Origin: Planctomycetaceae bacterium
GTDB lineage: Bacteria; Planctomycetota; Planctomycetia; Pirellulales; Pirellulaceae
Reading direction: 5' to 3'
Length of the DNA: 64,000 nucleotides
Assembly: GCA_020638995.1 (NCBI GenBank)
Contig: JACKHM010000002.1
Span: 806,001 to 870,000 of the forward strand
In this document: one piece after another, positions 27,289-35,170 of the stretch
Position numbering within the stretch: the stretch's first letter is position 1
Layout: each line of letters starts with the position of its first letter
Notes under the pieces: generated by a model
What the model was told of the DNA's origin: nothing
Seen by the model: only the letters and a program-made list of their open reading frames with translations
Databases searched by the model: none
Program-made: the position numbers and the translations under genes

Positions 27289-28512
27289 ATGAAAGTTTTA
27301 TTGTGCCACAACTACTACCAGCAACCCGGCGGAGAAGACCGTTCTTTCTTTGACGAAGAATGGCTGCTCAAGTCGCATGGCCATGAAGTCATACGCTACA
27401 CAATTCACAATGATGTCATTGAAGGAATGAGTTCGATTCGATTGGCAAAGAAGCTGATTTGGAATCACGACTCGTACCGCGAATTGCGCCAATTAATTCG
27501 GCGCGAGCGGCCGGCGGTCATGCACTGCACAAACACTTTCCCGTTAATCTCACCATCCGTTTACTATGCCGCGAAACGAGAGGGTGTGCCGGTCATACAG
27601 TCTTTGCACAATTATCGCCTGCTCTGCCCGAACGCTTTGTTTCTTCGTAACGGACAGGCATGTGAGAGCTGTCTTGGAAAGGTGTTCCCGCTTCCCGCCA
27701 TCCTTCACGGCTGTTATCGGGACAGCCGAGTCGCCAGCACGGGTGTGGCGACCATGGTAGCTTTCCACCGACTGATGCGGACCTGGAGCCGCGCAATCGA
27801 CAAGTACTTCGTATTGACGGAATTCGCAAGAGACAAGTTCATTCAGGGAGGAATCGCAGCCGACAAGATGGTCATTAAGCCGAACTTCGTCCATCCCGAC
27901 ACGGGTCCGGGCAACGGCAGCGGCGAATACGCGATCTTCGTCGGACGACTATCGACCGAAAAGGGAATCGAAACGCTGCTGGAAGCCTGGAATCAACTTC
28001 CTGCAAACATGCGGCTGAGAGTCGTCGGCGACGGCCCAATGGCAGGGCGAGTATCCCAAGCCATGAACGACGATCCTCGTATCGAGTGGGTTGGGCGACG
28101 CACCAAGGAAGAGGTTGATTCCATGATTAACAAGGCGGCTTGCCTGGTAATACCCTCGCTATGCTACGAAACTTTTGGACGCGCAATTATCGAAGCGTAC
28201 GTTCACGGCGTTCCCGTAATTGCATCGCGACATGGAGCGATGGCAGAGCTCGTTCGTCACGGAGAAACCGGCTGGCTATTCGAGACGGGCAACGCGAGTG
28301 AACTCCGGAGAGCGATCGAACGAACCTTCAGCGATCCTCGAAAGTTACGAGAAATGCGAGTTGCAGCGAGGCGAGCCTACGAAAATCTGTATACCGCTGA
28401 AGCAAACTATGATTTGTTGATTAGCGCTTATAACGAAGTCATCGTCAGCGTCCCGCAGCCAGTGCCGCAGCGATCTCCTGTGATAAAGAACTCACCGGTC
28501 GAAGCTCTCTAG
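27289..28512 (+). CDS. Glycosyltransferase family 4 (GT-B)
   Basis: 407 aa, ATG with GAGGAG 7 nt upstream. HNYYQQPGGEDRSFFDEEWLL at the N-terminus is the glycine-rich acceptor loop; HNYRLLCPNALFLRNGQACESC shows the Cys-rich insertion also present in the gene at 24983; FVGRLSTEKGIETLLEAW and CYETFGRAIIEAYVHGVPVIASRHGAMAEL are the nucleotide-sugar half with the E..F....E motif. About 90 bp separate it from the GT2 gene, so it may have its own translation signal but no obvious promoter. Confidence 0.88.
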   Translation: MKVLLCHNYYQQPGGEDRSFFDEEWLLKSHGHEVIRYTIHNDVIEGMSSIRLAKKLIWNHDSYRELRQLIRRERPAVMHCTNTFPLISPSVYYAAKREGVPVIQSLHNYRLLCPNALFLRNGQACESCLGKVFPLPAILHGCYRDSRVASTGVATMVAFHRLMRTWSRAIDKYFVLTEFARDKFIQGGIAADKMVIKPNFVHPDTGPGNGSGEYAIFVGRLSTEKGIETLLEAWNQLPANMRLRVVGDGPMAGRVSQAMNDDPRIEWVGRRTKEEVDSMINKAACLVIPSLCYETFGRAIIEAYVHGVPVIASRHGAMAELVRHGETGWLFETGNASELRRAIERTFSDPRKLREMRVAARRAYENLYTAEANYDLLISAYNEVIVSVPQPVPQRSPVIKNSPVEAL

Positions 28513-28538
28513 AGTACCTCCATTCTAAGGTGCCATTT

Positions 28539-29210
28539 ATGCCTTACTTCATTTGTCGTTCCAAGCCGCATTTATTGGCCACCAATCTCAAGGTGATGTT
28601 TAGCACGCTGACAACGCAAACACACCTTCAACAACTTTCACGCCCGAGCCAGCTGTGGCACTCGTATTTAAGACGCGGCCACATCAGCGAATTTGGACCG
28701 CAGTACCTCATTGTTCGCGATCCCTACCGAAGGCTGATCTCGTTCTTCAACGACAAGTTCCGCCAGCATCCGCTGGGCATCGCCGAGGCGTGTGGGTATG
28801 ACGAGTGGCAAACTTGTCAAAGGATTTTCTTTCCCTACCTGGGCGTTACGCGAGCAACACCACCCGTCGAGATCCGCGACGCGCTACTTGGGACCAGCTT
28901 CGAGCAATTTGCCGCAATTCTGCCACAAGTATTTCAGCAAGACGGGCACTTGCGACCACAGAATCAAATCCGGTTCGTTTCGGTCAAGGGCATCATTCTT
29001 GGTCAATTCCCAGTCGAGCATGTGCTCAAGATGGAAAACTCCGCAGACATGCAGTTTCTGTCGGAAGCACTAGGGACCAACCTGAAGACTCGGCATAACG
29101 CAACCAGCGGCACAAATTCAGACGACTTGTTTACGAATCAATCGAGAAAGACCGTCAACCGATTGTATGCGGTCGACTTTCAGGAATACGGATACGATCT
29201 ACACGTTTAG
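28539..29210 (+). CDS. Sulfotransferase-family protein (Sulfotransfer_2-like)
   Basis: 223 aa from the ATG at 28539, with AAGG upstream; a GTG at 28530 is in frame. The central VRDPYRRLISFFNDKF is the 3'-phosphate-binding (3'-PSB) helix of PAPS-dependent carbohydrate sulfotransferases, and LKVMFSTLTTQT near residue 20 matches the 5'-PSB loop pattern K...ST. The C-terminal half is short (family members are often 230-300 aa). In the locus it suggests that the polymer carries sulfate esters, in line with the many sulfatases of planctomycetes, but the acceptor is unknown. Confidence 0.78.
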   Translation: MPYFICRSKPHLLATNLKVMFSTLTTQTHLQQLSRPSQLWHSYLRRGHISEFGPQYLIVRDPYRRLISFFNDKFRQHPLGIAEACGYDEWQTCQRIFFPYLGVTRATPPVEIRDALLGTSFEQFAAILPQVFQQDGHLRPQNQIRFVSVKGIILGQFPVEHVLKMENSADMQFLSEALGTNLKTRHNATSGTNSDDLFTNQSRKTVNRLYAVDFQEYGYDLHV

Positions 29211-29366
29211 TCGGCGAGTGCCGGTCGCGTGGATGTTACGGATCGAACGAATTGGCGGATGAACTTTGAACTTATCGTGCTGAAATCGCTTCACGTATAG
29301 GTTCGAGCATGGCGTATACTTGCAGAGATCGACTTTCCGATCGTTGTAAGTATTTAGGAGAATCCC

Positions 29367-29747
29367 GTGCTCGGTTGGTTACGACTCTTTGCGAGGTCGC
29401 GAGTTGAGCGGACCTTGTTGCTCGATCCCGACGAATTTGAGGCCATGTTGAAACGCGAACGATCTCGAGCAGATCGTGCCGGATCGGTGTTCTCAGTACT
29501 GACTTTGAGTGTTTCGCCGACTCAGCTCCAGCCGGCCGATCTCCAGTCGATCGCCGAAACTTTTCGCAAACGGCGACGAGCCACCGACTTGACGGGACGA
29601 ACTCCGGACGGCCGGATCGGAATCGTCCTTCCAGATACAACTCGCGAGCAGGCCGAAGTTCTCGCCGCATCCTTAAGTGAGACACTTTCCGACAAAGGCA
29701 TTTCCTTCTCGCATAGCATCTCCCTTTACCCGGAGACAACTCGATGA
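29367..29747 (+). CDS. Stand-alone GGDEF-like domain protein, copy of the sugar transferase N-domain
   Basis: 126 aa from a GTG with AGGAG 6 nt upstream; stop overlaps the next gene by 4 nt (ATGA). The whole protein aligns with residues 1-125 of the phosphoglycosyl transferase at 9796: R(S)RVERTLLLDPDEFEAMLKRE against RRVEHLMNDDDFHEAIDHE, then RADRAGSVFSVLTL, GRIGIVLPDTT and LYPE. It looks like a half GGDEF domain with no GGDEF or EGEF signature, so no diguanylate cyclase activity is expected. It may regulate or bind the transferase, or be a remnant of a second transferase gene. Confidence 0.75.
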   Translation: MLGWLRLFARSRVERTLLLDPDEFEAMLKRERSRADRAGSVFSVLTLSVSPTQLQPADLQSIAETFRKRRRATDLTGRTPDGRIGIVLPDTTREQAEVLAASLSETLSDKGISFSHSISLYPETTR

Positions 29748-30823
29748 GTGTAGCTATCATTTCCGGTGCTGCCGGTCTGATCGGTTCGGAAGCAGTCCGA
29801 CACTTTGCCAACGAGGGCCTAGATGTCGTCGGCATCGACAACGACATGCGAAGCCGATTTTTTGGTAAGGAAGCCTCTACGAGCTGGCAACGCGAACAAC
29901 TCGAACAGTCCCTTGGTGGCCGGTATCGACATGAAAGCATCGATATTCGGGATACCGGTGCCATCGACTCCCTATTTAGAGGCCTTGGCAGCGAGGTAGC
30001 CCTTGTTGTTCATACCGCAGCGCAACCGTCTCACGACTGGGCGGCGCGAGAACCTCATACTGATTTCACCGTGAACGCCAACGGTACGCTGAATATGCTC
30101 GAAGCGACTCGTCAATTCGCGCCCGATGCCGTGTTTATTTTCACATCGACCAACAAGGTTTACGGTGACACTCCGAATCGGCTGCCCCTTGTTGAACGCG
30201 AACTTCGCTGGGAGATCGATTCTAGTCACGAATTCGCAGACGGAATCAGTGAGGAGATGTCGATCGACAACACCATGCACAGCTTGTTTGGTGCCTCGAA
30301 GGTCGCCGCCGATGTGATGGTACAGGAGTATGGACGCTACTTTGACATGAGGACTGCATGTTTCCGCGGGGGCTGTCTAACGGGTCCAAATCATTCAGGT
30401 ACTCAGTTGCACGGGTTTCTCGCTTACTTGGTCAAATGTGCAACGACTGGATCGCCTTACACGGTCTTCGGTTACAAAGGGAAACAAGTTCGCGACAACA
30501 TCCATAGCGCAGATCTGATCAGTGCATTTGACCACTTCTTTCGCGACCCTCGATGTGGCGAAGTTTATAACATGGGCGGGTCGCGCTTCAGCAACTGTTC
30601 CATGATGGAGGCGATACAGATCTGTGAAGAGATCACCGGTCAGCCAATGAATCACACCTACAGCGAGACGAATCGGATGGGTGATCACATCTGGTGGATT
30701 AGCGACGTGAGCAAGTTCCAATCGCACTTCCCCGACTGGAATCTCACGTATGACGTCCCGCGAATCTGTCGTGAGATTCATGCCAATAACGCAGAACGCT
30801 GGTTGGAGACTTCGGTCGTATGA
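29744..30823 (+). CDS. NAD-dependent epimerase/dehydratase (extended SDR; CDP-tyvelose 2-epimerase-like)
   Basis: 359 aa, ATG overlapping the previous stop. Extended SDR: the NAD-binding loop GAAGLIGSEAV, ID.D for cofactor choice (VVGIDNDM), HTAAQPSHD, then FTSTNKVYGD with the catalytic Ser/Thr. The usual YxxxK active site reads LFGASKVAADVMVQEYGRYFDM, so the position of the catalytic Tyr is a Phe while the Lys is kept. CFRGGCLTGP and FGYKGKQVRDNIHSADL are typical of the tyvelose-epimerase-like subgroup. It should alter a nucleotide sugar for the repeat unit. Substrate unknown. It overlaps the next gene by 4 nt. Confidence 0.85.
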   Translation: MSVAIISGAAGLIGSEAVRHFANEGLDVVGIDNDMRSRFFGKEASTSWQREQLEQSLGGRYRHESIDIRDTGAIDSLFRGLGSEVALVVHTAAQPSHDWAAREPHTDFTVNANGTLNMLEATRQFAPDAVFIFTSTNKVYGDTPNRLPLVERELRWEIDSSHEFADGISEEMSIDNTMHSLFGASKVAADVMVQEYGRYFDMRTACFRGGCLTGPNHSGTQLHGFLAYLVKCATTGSPYTVFGYKGKQVRDNIHSADLISAFDHFFRDPRCGEVYNMGGSRFSNCSMMEAIQICEEITGQPMNHTYSETNRMGDHIWWISDVSKFQSHFPDWNLTYDVPRICREIHANNAERWLETSVV

Positions 30824-31626
30824 TTGATCGTGGTCGACACAACGTCTTGGGCATCATGGTCAATGCCGTCGACTATGATGCCGCCGTTCAGCGAATCGTA
30901 GACGCTGCACGCGCCAAGCAACCGTTGGCGGTATCCGCTTTGGCAGTTCATGGTATCATGACGGGCGTGCTCGACCGGGAGCACCGTTATCGATTGAACG
31001 AACTTGACCTGATTGTTCCTGATGGACAACCTGTTCGTTGGGCGCTGAATCGATTACACAGCGCGCGATTGCGGGATCGCGTCTATGGTCCGAACTTGAT
31101 GCTGAAAACCTGCGAGCGGGCCGCCGAAGAGGGCCTGCCGGTGTTCCTGTTCGGTGGCAATGAAGAACTCTTGTCGGCACTTCGGACGAAACTTGCCGAG
31201 CAATTTCCAAAGTTGCAATTTGCCGGATGCCAAGCCTCAAAATTTCGCCAGTTTACGCCCGAGGAACGCGACCAAACTATCGATGCGATTCGCCAAAGCG
31301 GGGCCGCGATAACCATGGTAGGACTTGGCTGTCCCCGTCAGGAAGTTTGGGCCTATGAATTTCGGGAGGCGCTCTCGATGCCGTTATTGGCGGTAGGCGC
31401 GGCGTTTAACTTCCACGCCGGACTCCTTCCACAAGCTCCGCAGATCATGCAAGACTGGGGGTTTGAGTGGCTGTTCCGGCTGGTCGCTGAACCTCGCCGA
31501 TTATGGCAACGCTACCTCGTCCTCAACCCGCTGTACGCGAGTATGCTTTGCCTTCAGGCGCTCCGTCTGCGAAGCTTTGACCCAAATGACGCCCGTCGCC
31601 CGGATCACGAGATTCTGTACGGCTAG
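30820..31626 (+). CDS. WecG/TagA/CpsF-family glycosyltransferase
   Basis: 268 aa, ATG overlapping the epimerase stop (ATGA). The GT26 signature is complete: LDLIVPDGQPVRWALN (catalytic Asp region), RVYGPNLM, LPVFLFGGNEELL, MVGLGCPRQEVWAYEF, AVGAAFNFHAGLLPQAPQIMQDWGFEWLFRLVAEPRRLWQRYL. This family transfers N-acetylmannosamine, N-acetylmannosaminuronate or related sugars to a lipid-linked acceptor, often the second step after the phosphoglycosyl transferase. It is the last recognisable gene of the polysaccharide locus. Confidence 0.93.
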   Translation: MIDRGRHNVLGIMVNAVDYDAAVQRIVDAARAKQPLAVSALAVHGIMTGVLDREHRYRLNELDLIVPDGQPVRWALNRLHSARLRDRVYGPNLMLKTCERAAEEGLPVFLFGGNEELLSALRTKLAEQFPKLQFAGCQASKFRQFTPEERDQTIDAIRQSGAAITMVGLGCPRQEVWAYEFREALSMPLLAVGAAFNFHAGLLPQAPQIMQDWGFEWLFRLVAEPRRLWQRYLVLNPLYASMLCLQALRLRSFDPNDARRPDHEILYG

Positions 31627-31744
31627 GCGATTCGAGCGTCCTTGGCAATTCCCGAGGTTGACTTTCGGAATCGGTCCACCTAGATTGCCTACGCGCCGCA
31701 ACAGTAATTTGCGAGACGCTTCTCAAACACAAAGGGGGATGTTG

Positions 31745-32494
31745 ATGAACTACATGCAAGACGATAACCCTTACCAGTCCAACTTTGGGCCAAATGTCCA
31801 AACGGCAGCATTGTCTGATGAATGGGAGCGTACAACATTCATTCGGCGGACATATACGCATCTCCTCGGAGGAGTCGGACTGTTCGTTTTCCTCGAGACC
31901 CTCATCTTCACGATGGTCTCAGAAGCCGCATTAGACAACCTGATGCGAACCGTGATGGGCGGGCGATGGAATTGGCTGATCGTGTTGGGGGCATTCATGC
32001 TGGTGAGCTGGGTTGCTCGAAGTTGGGCAGAATCTTCGGCGTCGCAATCGCTTCAATATCTGGGTTTGGGCGCGTATGTTGTCGCAGAAGCTGTCATCTT
32101 TGTCCCGCTGCTCTACATCGCTCAGCGAGTCGCTCCCGGAGCCATTCCTGCGGCTGGGATCATGACAGGTGTGGTCTTCACCGGACTCACAGCAATCGTA
32201 TTTACCACGCGAGCTGACTTCTCATGGATGGGCAAGTATCTAGCGCTCGCCGGTATCGCGGCTCTGGGGCTCATCGTGTGTGGCGCGTTTTTTCAGGGGC
32301 TGCCATTGGGAATGTGGTTTTCCGGCGCGATGGTTGTTTTGGCGGCTGGATACATCCTCTACGATACTTCCAACATTCTGCACCACTATCGCACCGACCA
32401 ATACGTTGCCGCTTCGCTCGCCTTATTCGCGTCGGTAGCGATCCTTTTCTGGTACGTGTTGCGAATCATGATATCGCTGAGTTCCCGCGACTAA
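31745..32494 (+). CDS. Bax inhibitor-1/YccA-family membrane protein
   Basis: 249 aa from the ATG at 31745, chosen for the AAGGGGG 7 nt upstream; the frame opens earlier at 31463 but only as a shadow of the WecG gene. About 40 hydrophilic residues (MNYMQDDNPYQSN) precede seven TM helices starting at LLGGVGLFVFLETLIFTMV. The order of helices and the ending YILYDTSNILHHYRTDQYVAASLALFASVAILFWYVLRIM match the BI-1 (UPF0005, YccA/YbhL) family, including the conserved D in YDTS. These proteins are pH-gated calcium leak channels or modulate membrane proteases; the role here is not known. A terminator follows. Confidence 0.93.
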   Translation: MNYMQDDNPYQSNFGPNVQTAALSDEWERTTFIRRTYTHLLGGVGLFVFLETLIFTMVSEAALDNLMRTVMGGRWNWLIVLGAFMLVSWVARSWAESSASQSLQYLGLGAYVVAEAVIFVPLLYIAQRVAPGAIPAAGIMTGVVFTGLTAIVFTTRADFSWMGKYLALAGIAALGLIVCGAFFQGLPLGMWFSGAMVVLAAGYILYDTSNILHHYRTDQYVAASLALFASVAILFWYVLRIMISLSSRD

Positions 32495-32525
32495 ACGAGC
32501 TTTCTCTACTCAGCTGAAAAGTAAC

Positions 32526-32561
32526 AGCTCGGGCATCCGACTTGGACACCCGAGCTTTTTT
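32526..32561. terminator. Intrinsic terminator between convergent genes
   Basis: AGCTCGGG...CCCGAGCT stem extending to about 13 bp with two mismatches, loop GACTT, then TTTTTT on the plus strand. It lies 31 bp after the BI-1 stop and 22 bp before the RRM gene stop, so it mainly ends the plus-strand transcript and perhaps the minus-strand one. Confidence 0.8.
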
Positions 32562-32583
32562 CGTCTTCGTTCAAAGCGTTTTC

Positions 32584-32934
32584 TTAGTAACGACGACCGC
32601 GATCACCGCCGCGACCTCCGCCACCGTAACCACCACCTCCGCGGCCTCCGCCGTAGCCACCACGTCCGCCGCCCCCGCCGCGATTCTCTCGGGGCTTGGC
32701 CTCGTTCACGGTGAGCGCTCGACCATCATGTTCTGTTTCATTCAGTCCTTCGATAGCCGCTTGAGCCTCTGCGTCGTTGGACATTTCGACGAACCCGAAG
32801 CCTTTACTCCTTCCAGTGTCTCGATCGGTAATCACCTGAGCACTCGTAACCGATCCAAACTGTGCAAACAACTGTTCCAAATCGGAGCTCGAAACACCGT
32901 AGCTCAGATTTCCGCAATACAACTTCTTTCCCAA
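32584..32934 (-). CDS. RRM-domain RNA-binding protein (glycine-rich)
   Basis: 116 aa from a TTG start at 32934, supported by AGGAG 7 nt upstream (plus-strand positions 32942-32946) and by the family N-terminus MGKKLYCGNLSYGV; ATG starts further up in the frame would add over 100 nonsense residues. One RRM: RNP2 KLYCGNLSY and RNP1 RSKGFGFVEM (Phe pair contacts RNA), residues 3-80. The C-terminal 30 residues are a Gly/Arg-rich tail (repeated GGYGGG). These small proteins bind RNA in the cytoplasm and are often cold- or stress-regulated in cyanobacteria and planctomycetes; the specific target is unknown. Confidence 0.92.
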   Translation of the reverse strand: MGKKLYCGNLSYGVSSSDLEQLFAQFGSVTSAQVITDRDTGRSKGFGFVEMSNDAEAQAAIEGLNETEHDGRALTVNEAKPRENRGGGGGRGGYGGGRGGGGYGGGGRGGDRGRRY

Positions 32935-32941
32935 CGTAATT

Positions 32942-32946
32942 CTCCT
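32942..32946 (-). promoter_or_regulatory. Ribosome binding site deciding the TTG start of the RRM gene
   Basis: AGGAG on the minus strand, 7 nt before TTG. It places translation start at the conserved GKKLY N-terminus and excludes the upstream ATGs. Confidence 0.75.
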
Positions 32947-33184
32947 GTTCGCGGGAATTGCAGCCCGATTTTCACTTTCCGGAGCCGCAGAGAAAGGGGC
33001 TTTCGTCGGAGCCCACCAAGCACGACGGACGAAAGCGTCCGATGAGTCAGCTCGCCTGGGCGCCGACATCAAATACACAATCGTTCGACAGACCACCAGA
33101 AGTTGTACCGCTAATGCGTCCCCGTGTACACCAGTCGCTCGAACTGTGCTTCGGATATGTGACTTCAGACCAGCCCTAAGCCGA

Positions 33185-33685
33185 TCATCCACCACCTCTC
33201 TGTCGCGGCGGCGCGAATTTGATTTTCTCGACCAATTTGACGACGTTGCCCGTGTCATCAATATACCCCGACACCGCGGTGATGGCCTGAATCACATGTT
33301 CATACCGCAGGCCATAATCGCAGTCGAGTTCGACTTCCGCCGTTTCCTGGATGCTGCCGGGGCCGCGGTCGTCACCGATAACTCCGATGATTTCCAGCCG
33401 CAAGGCTTCCATCGTCCCCACGCCTTTGTCGTTTAACGACATTCCGGCCAGGTTCCCACCCGCGCCGGCACGCAACCGGACCTTCATTGGCGGAAGCTGT
33501 AAATCGTCCGGAGCACCTGCCGCCGGCGCTGCCAGCGGCATCTTGATATTGAAATCGCCTTCTTGCGAGACGATCTTAAAAGTCATGATGAAAAAGACGA
33601 GCAATTGAAACACGATGTCGATCATCGGTGTCATCTGAAGCTCGATCTTGTCGTCACCACCACCCTTGTTGTGTCGTACTTTCAT
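33185..33685 (-). CDS. exbD: ExbD-family biopolymer transport protein
   Basis: 166 aa, ATG start. After a short basic cytoplasmic tail, one TM helix carries the proton-channel Asp in LQMTPMIDIVFQLLVFFIM, followed by a periplasmic domain with a Pro/Ala-rich stretch (about 50-65) and a C-terminal peptidoglycan/partner-binding fold. Second of two ExbD genes in the operon; it overlaps nothing and follows the other by 39 bp. The longer Gly/Ala-rich linker makes it different from the upstream ExbD, so the two are unlikely to be interchangeable. Confidence 0.9.
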   Translation of the reverse strand: MKVRHNKGGGDDKIELQMTPMIDIVFQLLVFFIMTFKIVSQEGDFNIKMPLAAPAAGAPDDLQLPPMKVRLRAGAGGNLAGMSLNDKGVGTMEALRLEIIGVIGDDRGPGSIQETAEVELDCDYGLRYEHVIQAITAVSGYIDDTGNVVKLVEKIKFAPPRQRGGG

Positions 33686-33724
33686 GGATTTATGTGATCC
33701 GTTGCGTCGCGGGAGACGCGACTT

Positions 33725-34171
33725 CTAGTTATTTCCTACGTCTTCCTTGGCACGGAGTGCAAACTTTTCAAAGTCGTTCTCCTGACACTTTTGTATCAGT
33801 TCTTGCACCCGCCCCGTCTGGGCATCCTTGTGCGCGCGGATGATGATCGTCGCTTCGTTCGTACCCTTTCCTTGGCTGGCAAGCACCTGCTTTTCCTTGA
33901 CAAGAAAGGGACTCAGCGCGGCAATGGGAACTTCCGACGCACCGATAATTGCCGTGCTGTCGGTAGTGAGATGAATCGTGATCGGGAACTCCAATGGACC
34001 TTCCGGCGGCTTGGCAAGCTGGCTATCCGGAAGTTGAATCTTCTCGTTCTGTTCAGCTTGGGAAAAGTTGATCAAAACCATAAAGAAAGCGATCAACTGA
34101 AAAGTCATATCGATCATCGGCGTAAGGTCACCCTCGAGAATCCCTTCTGACTTTTTCTTTGCTACTCGCAT
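33725..34171 (-). CDS. exbD: ExbD-family biopolymer transport protein
   Basis: 148 aa, ATG with AAGGG upstream. Single TM helix LTPMIDMTFQLIAFFMVLINF with the proton-conducting Asp, then a periplasmic domain (PITIHLTTDSTAIIGASEVPIAAL, ATIIIRAHKDAQTGRVQELIQKCQ). It probably forms a heteromeric motor with ExbB and the second ExbD. Ends 39 bp before the next gene. Confidence 0.9.
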   Translation of the reverse strand: MRVAKKKSEGILEGDLTPMIDMTFQLIAFFMVLINFSQAEQNEKIQLPDSQLAKPPEGPLEFPITIHLTTDSTAIIGASEVPIAALSPFLVKEKQVLASQGKGTNEATIIIRAHKDAQTGRVQELIQKCQENDFEKFALRAKEDVGNN

Positions 34172-34219
34172 GTTAGACCCTTGCTGCTCGCAACGACGCT
34201 CGAACCCCGACAGACCAAA

Positions 34220-35041
34220 CTACTCTTGCTCTGGTTTCTCGAACCGGCTCATGAGACCTTCGCTCAAAATTCCCACCTCAAGCACAAGTCGCGCGATGCG
34301 GTTTTTGAGAATGTTGTAGGCGGCCAGCGCGGGGATCGCGATTGCCAAACCGACAAGCGTCGTGAACAGAGCCGTGGAAATTCCCATGGCGAGGTCGGAT
34401 GCTTTGGGAGTGGAACCAGCAACGGCAATCGTACTGAACGAGCGAATCATACCATCGACCGTTCCGAACAGCCCAACCATCGGGCTAAGCGTTCCAATCA
34501 GTGCCATGTAACTGAGGCGGTGTTCTAGCTTCATGTTCTCTTCTTCGCCTACTTCTTGCATCGCTTCAATCGCCTGTGCGTACCCTGCCGACAACTTGGC
34601 CAATCCGGCAGACAGAACCTGACCAAGGAAGGACTCGTCGGACTTCGCCAATTCATATGCCTCTTGATACTGCTTCTCGTTCAAGTGCGCTTCGAAACCT
34701 TCCACCAGGCTGACTGGGCAGACGTTTTCACGGCGTGCGGATAGCAGATTCATCACCAAAAGCGCCACCAACGTAAACGACAGCGCCAAGAAGACGACGA
34801 GATAGAAGGGCCCCAGGGCCTGATAGAGCCACTGCAACGCATTTAGTTCTTCGGCGGGAGCGTCGTCGCCACCGGCGGGCGCTGCGGGTGCTGCCGGGGC
34901 AGGCGCGGCAGCCTCACCACCAGCATCATCTTGTGCGACAGCGGTTTGGGTGAATATATCTGTAGCCTGAAACGCCCCATCGAGAAAGAGCAGGCCGATC
35001 ATAGCCACAAGTGTTCCAAATAGCACGGCACGATGACGCAT
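34220..35041 (-). CDS. exbB: MotA/TolQ/ExbB-family proton channel protein
   Basis: 273 aa, ATG with GGAGG 5 nt upstream. An N-terminal signal-like helix (FGTLVAMIGLLFLDGAF) and an Ala/Pro-rich periplasmic linker precede the ExbB core: TM at LGPFYLVVFLALSFTLVALLVM, cytoplasmic loop, then RLSYMALIGTLSPMVGLFGTVDGMIRSF and DLAMGISTALFTTLVGLAIAIPALAAYNIL, the two helices that form the channel with ExbD. It converts proton-motive force into mechanical energy for outer-membrane or periplasmic partners. No TonB or TolA is encoded nearby. Confidence 0.93.
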   Translation of the reverse strand: MRHRAVLFGTLVAMIGLLFLDGAFQATDIFTQTAVAQDDAGGEAAAPAPAAPAAPAGGDDAPAEELNALQWLYQALGPFYLVVFLALSFTLVALLVMNLLSARRENVCPVSLVEGFEAHLNEKQYQEAYELAKSDESFLGQVLSAGLAKLSAGYAQAIEAMQEVGEEENMKLEHRLSYMALIGTLSPMVGLFGTVDGMIRSFSTIAVAGSTPKASDLAMGISTALFTTLVGLAIAIPALAAYNILKNRIARLVLEVGILSEGLMSRFEKPEQE

Positions 35042-35170
35042 TTTCGCCTCCGAGATTCAAATCTCTGAAAAACTGTTCTTGTAAAAAGTTCTCGCCGATT
35101 CTCGACGAACTGATATTCTAGTTCAGTCGCATTCTAAACACACGCGGCCCGCGCGGTAAATAAGCTGGGT

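Noticed and set aside
31463..31744. N-terminal extension of the BI-1-like protein
   Set aside because: The residues come from a shadow frame of the WecG gene; the ATG at 31745 has a good ribosome binding site.
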